Source: Oscillospiraceae bacterium (GTDB taxonomy: Bacteria > Bacillota > Clostridia > Oscillospirales > Acutalibacteraceae). From it: a stretch of 8,238 nt of DNA. The notes beneath the pieces were generated by a model. That model ran no database searches and was not told the DNA's origin. It saw only the letters and a program-made list of their open reading frames with translations. Where the stretch lies: assembly GCA_003499325.1 (NCBI GenBank), contig DNIP01000111.1, forward strand, positions 1 to 8,238. Reading direction: 5' to 3'. A program made the position numbers and the translations under genes. This document shows, in pieces, positions 6,148 through 8,238 of this stretch (position 1 is the first letter of the stretch; each line of letters opens with the position of its first letter).

Positions 6148-6273
6148 CCACTAACCACTAACCACTAATCACTGACCACTGACCACTGACCACTAACCAC
6201 TGACCACTAACCACTGACCACTAACCACTGACCACTAACCCCTAACCACTAACCCCTAACCACTGACCACTAA
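6148..6273. repeat. Tandem heptanucleotide array, 18 units of CCACTRA
   Basis: Eighteen contiguous 7-base units with no gaps or register slips: nine CCACTAA, six CCACTGA, one TCACTGA (6169-6175) and two CCCCTAA (6239-6245, 6253-6259). From 6183 to 6238 the CCACTGA and CCACTAA forms alternate strictly, making a 14-base higher-order repeat. From 6232 to 6259 CCACTAA and CCCCTAA alternate in the same way. The minus strand reads TTAGTGG, TCAGTGG and TTAGGGG, so every unit carries a GG pair. There are no spacers, so it is not a CRISPR array. Seven is not a multiple of three and no supported gene covers it, so it is non-coding. Such repeats usually change length by slippage or unequal exchange. The array abuts the terminator of the WYL gene. 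Confidence 0.95.
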
Positions 6274-6306
6274 AAATCGCAGTACACCAAAGCGGCATAC
6301 TGCGAT
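6272..6306 (-). terminator. Rho-independent terminator of the WYL regulator gene
   Basis: On the minus strand, ATCGCAGTATGCC (6306-6294) pairs with GGTGTACTGCGAT (6288-6276) around the 5-base loop GCTTT. The stem is 13 bp with two G-U pairs. It is followed by five T (6276-6272). It lies about 35 bases after the WYL stop. Its T run merges directly into the heptamer array. Confidence 0.92.
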
Positions 6307-6340
6307 ATCTCAACCCTATTTTGTTGCGAACAAGCGCTCA

Positions 6341-7348
6341 TCACTCATACTGCGCTTTAACGCTGTCGAGCCATTTACCAAAGCCGTTGACGGCGGATTT
6401 CGGCGAGACGATTTTCACCTTATCGCCGAAGGAAAACAGCCATCCGTAGAACTGCGGCGAGAGCATCACCTCGGCGCTCATGGTAAAGCTGCCGTCGCCC
6501 ATCGGCTGGATAAAGACCTTGTCGGAAAAGCGGTCGATCACCACGCCGATCAGGCTGTCGTCAAAGCGGAGCTTAACGTTGACGGTGTCGCCGCCGTACA
6601 TGCCGAACACCTGCTTGGTATACACCGCGAGGTCGAATTTATCGACCGCCTTGGTGCTGTCGGCACGCTCCTCCTCCACCGAGATCGACTCCATCTTGTC
6701 CACACGGAAGTGCTTGAGCTTATCGAGCTCCTTATCATAGGCGATCAGGTAGTAGTTTTCATCGTCCCATGTCAGCGCCTTGGGGGTCAGCAGGTAGCGC
6801 ATACCGTCGTGACGGCGCACCTTGGTGATCTTCTTCGCGCCCGAGCGCGATACCGCCCACTGCGTATAGTAAAAGCCGATCTTGCGCTTTTTGTTGATGG
6901 CGCGGTTAATGCTGTCGATATTGCGGTAGATCTCCTCATTCGAGTTCTTGACGCGGTTGGCGACGATGACCTGACGGTGCAGCTCCTTCGCCTGATTCTC
7001 GGAGGTGAGGGTCTCGATCTTACGGATCAGCTCACGGCTTTTCTTCAGCGTGATGAACTTGGAGCTCTGCACCGCGTCAATGAGCAGCTTGATCTCCTCA
7101 AGCGTAAAGTCGCGCGATACCAGGCTGAACAGCGAGATCTTGCCGACCTTCGACTTGACGATATCCATGCCGAAATCACGCAGACATTCGATATCATTAT
7201 AGATGCTTTTGCGCTCGGCGGTGATCCCGTACTCGTCGAGATAGTCGATGATATCCGCGACGGTCACACCGTATTCCTCGTCGGTTTTCTCCAAAAAGAA
7301 TTTCATGATATAAAGCAGCTTTTGCTTTTGCTTAGGATTCTTCGGCAT
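6341..7348 (-). CDS. WYL-domain transcription regulator (HTH-WYL-WCX)
   Basis: A 335-residue DNA-binding regulator. What is seen: an N-terminal winged helix-turn-helix (about 5-75; QKLLYIMKFFLEKTDE, then ITAERKSIYNDIECLRDFG at 42-60), a linker of helices (80-130), and a WYL domain (about 140-222) with TPKALTWDDENYYLIAYD at 188-205 and the HFRVDKM strand at 213-219. A C-terminal WCX-type extension (about 235-330; VKLRFDDSLIGVVIDRF at 258-274, FYGWLFSFGDKVKIVSP at 300-316) completes the standard architecture. WYL domains bind ligands, often nucleic acid or nucleotides, and switch the HTH. The ATG at 7348 is chosen because GGAGG (7354-7358) lies 5 bases before it; an in-frame TTG five codons upstream overlaps that site. 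It lies 59 bases downstream of the AEC permease in the same direction. Its targets are unknown. Confidence 0.93.
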   Translation of the reverse strand: MPKNPKQKQKLLYIMKFFLEKTDEEYGVTVADIIDYLDEYGITAERKSIYNDIECLRDFGMDIVKSKVGKISLFSLVSRDFTLEEIKLLIDAVQSSKFITLKKSRELIRKIETLTSENQAKELHRQVIVANRVKNSNEEIYRNIDSINRAINKKRKIGFYYTQWAVSRSGAKKITKVRRHDGMRYLLTPKALTWDDENYYLIAYDKELDKLKHFRVDKMESISVEEERADSTKAVDKFDLAVYTKQVFGMYGGDTVNVKLRFDDSLIGVVIDRFSDKVFIQPMGDGSFTMSAEVMLSPQFYGWLFSFGDKVKIVSPKSAVNGFGKWLDSVKAQYE

Positions 7349-7353
7349 AATAT

Positions 7354-7358
7354 CCTCC
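7354..7358 (-). promoter_or_regulatory. Ribosome binding site that fixes the WYL regulator start
   Basis: GGAGG on the minus strand lies 5 bases before the ATG at 7348. It makes the longer TTG-started version unlikely. Confidence 0.8.
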
Positions 7359-7379
7359 GTCAATGATCTATATGTAATA

Positions 7380-7408
7380 TTAGTTCTTATTTCTTCTTTC
7401 TTAGTTCT
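7380..7408 (-). repeat. Direct repeat AGAACTAA x2, 21 bases apart, upstream of the WYL gene
   Basis: On the minus strand AGAACTAA occurs at 7408-7401 and again at 7387-7380. The start-to-start distance is 21 bases, about two helical turns, in a purine-rich tract. It lies 32-60 bases before the WYL start and could be an operator for autoregulation. I see no strong promoter boxes beside it, and low-complexity sequence could produce the same repeat. Confidence 0.35.
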
Positions 7409-8238
7409 CAGTTACTCAAAAGGTACTGCGTCAATCCGACCACCAACGGCATCGTGATCAATGAGAACAGTGCCGACGCTGATACGATCCCCGCCGACAG
7501 CTCGGTATCTCTGCCGTACTTTGACGCCATCATGGTGGTGAACGCCGCCACAGGCGCACTCACCGCGATCACCGTCGCGGTCGTGATCGTCGCGTCGATA
7601 CGCAGGGCGACCATCACGCCCATCACGATCAGCGGGATGACGATCAGGCGCATTGCCATAGCGAAATACGCGCCCTTGTCGGTCAGCACGCGTTTGAGGT
7701 CGGCGTGCATCAGGTGGTAGCCGATCACCAGCATAGGAACGGGTGTGTTGAGCGCCGCGAGCATCCTAATCGGCGAGAGGATCACCGTCGGGAGCTGGAT
7801 CGAGAACGAAAAGAGGATGATCCCGATCGCCGTACCAATGATGCCGGGGTTGCAGATCGCCTTGAGCGCAGAGCGCCACTCGCCCTTGCGGCTCATGGTC
7901 AACAGCCCATACGTCCACATGAAGATGTTGAATATTGCGACGAACGCCGCGCCGTAGAACACGCCGTCATCACCGAGGATCGCCTGCTGCAGCGGCAGCG
8001 CCATGAACCCGCAGTTAGAGAACACCAGCGCGAATTTGAGCACCACGGCACGGGAGAGCTCGGTTTTGCGATAGATCAGCTCGGCGAGCAGGACGGAGAA
8101 CAGGAGCGACAGGAATGCCGCCAGCAGCGCGATCAACAGTCCGCTGAGCATCTCGGGTCGGTACTCACGCTGGAACGCGTTGATGATCACGCACGGCGTC
8201 ACCGCGTAGAGGACTACGTCCGTCATCGAGCGCGAGCC
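7408..8238 (-). CDS. AEC (auxin efflux carrier) family permease, N-terminus outside window
   Basis: 276 residues are visible and the frame is open to the right edge. An internal ATG at 8226 is not believed to be the start: family members usually have about 300-320 residues, and the motif VTPCVIINAFQ (visible residues 13-23) normally sits some 35-50 residues into the protein. The AEC/BART family exports or imports small organic anions such as malate or other carboxylates. Its members are inner-membrane proteins of about ten helices. What is seen: many hydrophobic segments, FSNCGFMALPL at 73-83, CNPGIIGTAIG at 129-139, LNTPVPMLVIGYHL at 163-176, and SAPVAAFTTMMASKYGRD at 227-244 followed by a final hydrophobic helix. 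No terminator follows, so transcription may continue into the WYL regulator 59 bases on. The substrate is not predictable. Confidence 0.9.
   Translation of the reverse strand, partial: GSRSMTDVVLYAVTPCVIINAFQREYRPEMLSGLLIALLAAFLSLLFSVLLAELIYRKTELSRAVVLKFALVFSNCGFMALPLQQAILGDDGVFYGAAFVAIFNIFMWTYGLLTMSRKGEWRSALKAICNPGIIGTAIGIILFSFSIQLPTVILSPIRMLAALNTPVPMLVIGYHLMHADLKRVLTDKGAYFAMAMRLIVIPLIVMGVMVALRIDATITTATVIAVSAPVAAFTTMMASKYGRDTELSAGIVSASALFSLITMPLVVGLTQYLLSN

Larger units (their letters stand above)
5755..6340. other. Gene-free region between maf and the WYL regulator
   Basis: These 586 bases hold, in order, the maf leader and probable promoter, an A/T-rich tract (about 5890-5920), the 75-base dyad element, a cluster of small inverted repeats, the 18-unit heptamer array and the WYL terminator. 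Open frames of 69-76 codons on the minus strand (5832-6062 and 5942-6151) lack a convincing ribosome site and run through the inverted repeats, so I do not call them genes. No tRNA or recognised riboswitch was seen. Confidence 0.75.

Noticed and set aside
5832..6151. Two small minus-strand open frames of 69 and 76 codons
   Set aside because: They run through inverted repeats, overlap each other in different frames, and lack convincing ribosome sites.
6148..6273. CRISPR array
   Set aside because: The units are 7 bases with no spacers, and no cas gene is nearby. It is a simple tandem repeat.
6341..7348. WYL regulator as a Cas13d accessory protein or defence-island regulator
   Set aside because: WYL proteins are linked to phage defence in related bacteria, but this one has the ordinary HTH-WYL-WCX form and its neighbours are a permease and housekeeping or envelope genes.
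7349..7363. Longer WYL protein starting at an in-frame TTG
   Set aside because: The TTG lies directly upstream of the GGAGG site that serves the ATG at 7348.
6710..7366. A 218-codon plus-strand open frame
   Set aside because: It is a shadow of the WYL regulator gene, without a ribosome site or recognisable motifs.

Overview
The window looks like a chromosomal segment of a low-redundancy, moderately GC-rich Firmicute, most likely a gut Clostridia member of the Oscillospiraceae/Ruminococcaceae type. That placement is an inference. It rests on strong AGGAGG-type ribosome binding sites, textbook sigma-A promoters, an SGNH hydrolase with SLH-like repeats, a DUF5662 protein and the general style of the proteins. 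There is no rRNA, tRNA, transposase, phage gene, cas gene or CRISPR array.

Layout: (i) positions 2-736, minus strand, 5' part of a cation diffusion facilitator cut by the left edge. (ii) 737-899, a divergent promoter region with two good sigma-A promoters. (iii) 900-1962, plus strand, a two-gene unit with a 17-base overlap: a DUF5662 protein and a small HD-family protein whose metal-binding residues look eroded. (iv) 1978-2006, a hairpin terminator usable from both sides. (v) 2021-5754, minus strand, a tight four-gene operon transcribed maf, lipid kinase, membrane-anchored SGNH hydrolase, polyprenol-type glycosyltransferase. (vi) 5755-6340, a gene-free stretch holding the probable operon promoter, a 75-base dyad element, an array of 18 perfect-register 7-base repeats, and the terminator of the next gene. 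(vii) 6341-7348, minus strand, a WYL-domain transcription regulator. (viii) 7408-8238, minus strand, an AEC-family permease whose N-terminus lies beyond the right edge.

How the parts may work together: the four-gene operon joins a housekeeping nucleotide pyrophosphatase to three envelope/lipid functions (lipid phosphorylation, an extracytoplasmic esterase-type enzyme, and a DPM1/GtrB-like glycosyltransferase). This suggests lipid-linked sugar transfer or modification of a surface glycan. The permease and the WYL regulator are adjacent and co-oriented, so the regulator may respond to a small molecule linked to that transport.

The observations most worth following are the DUF5662/degenerate-HD pair, where one partner keeps an HD-like set of His/Asp residues and the other has lost it, and the heptamer array with its alternating 14-base higher-order pattern. 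I saw no convincing wholly new multi-gene system.
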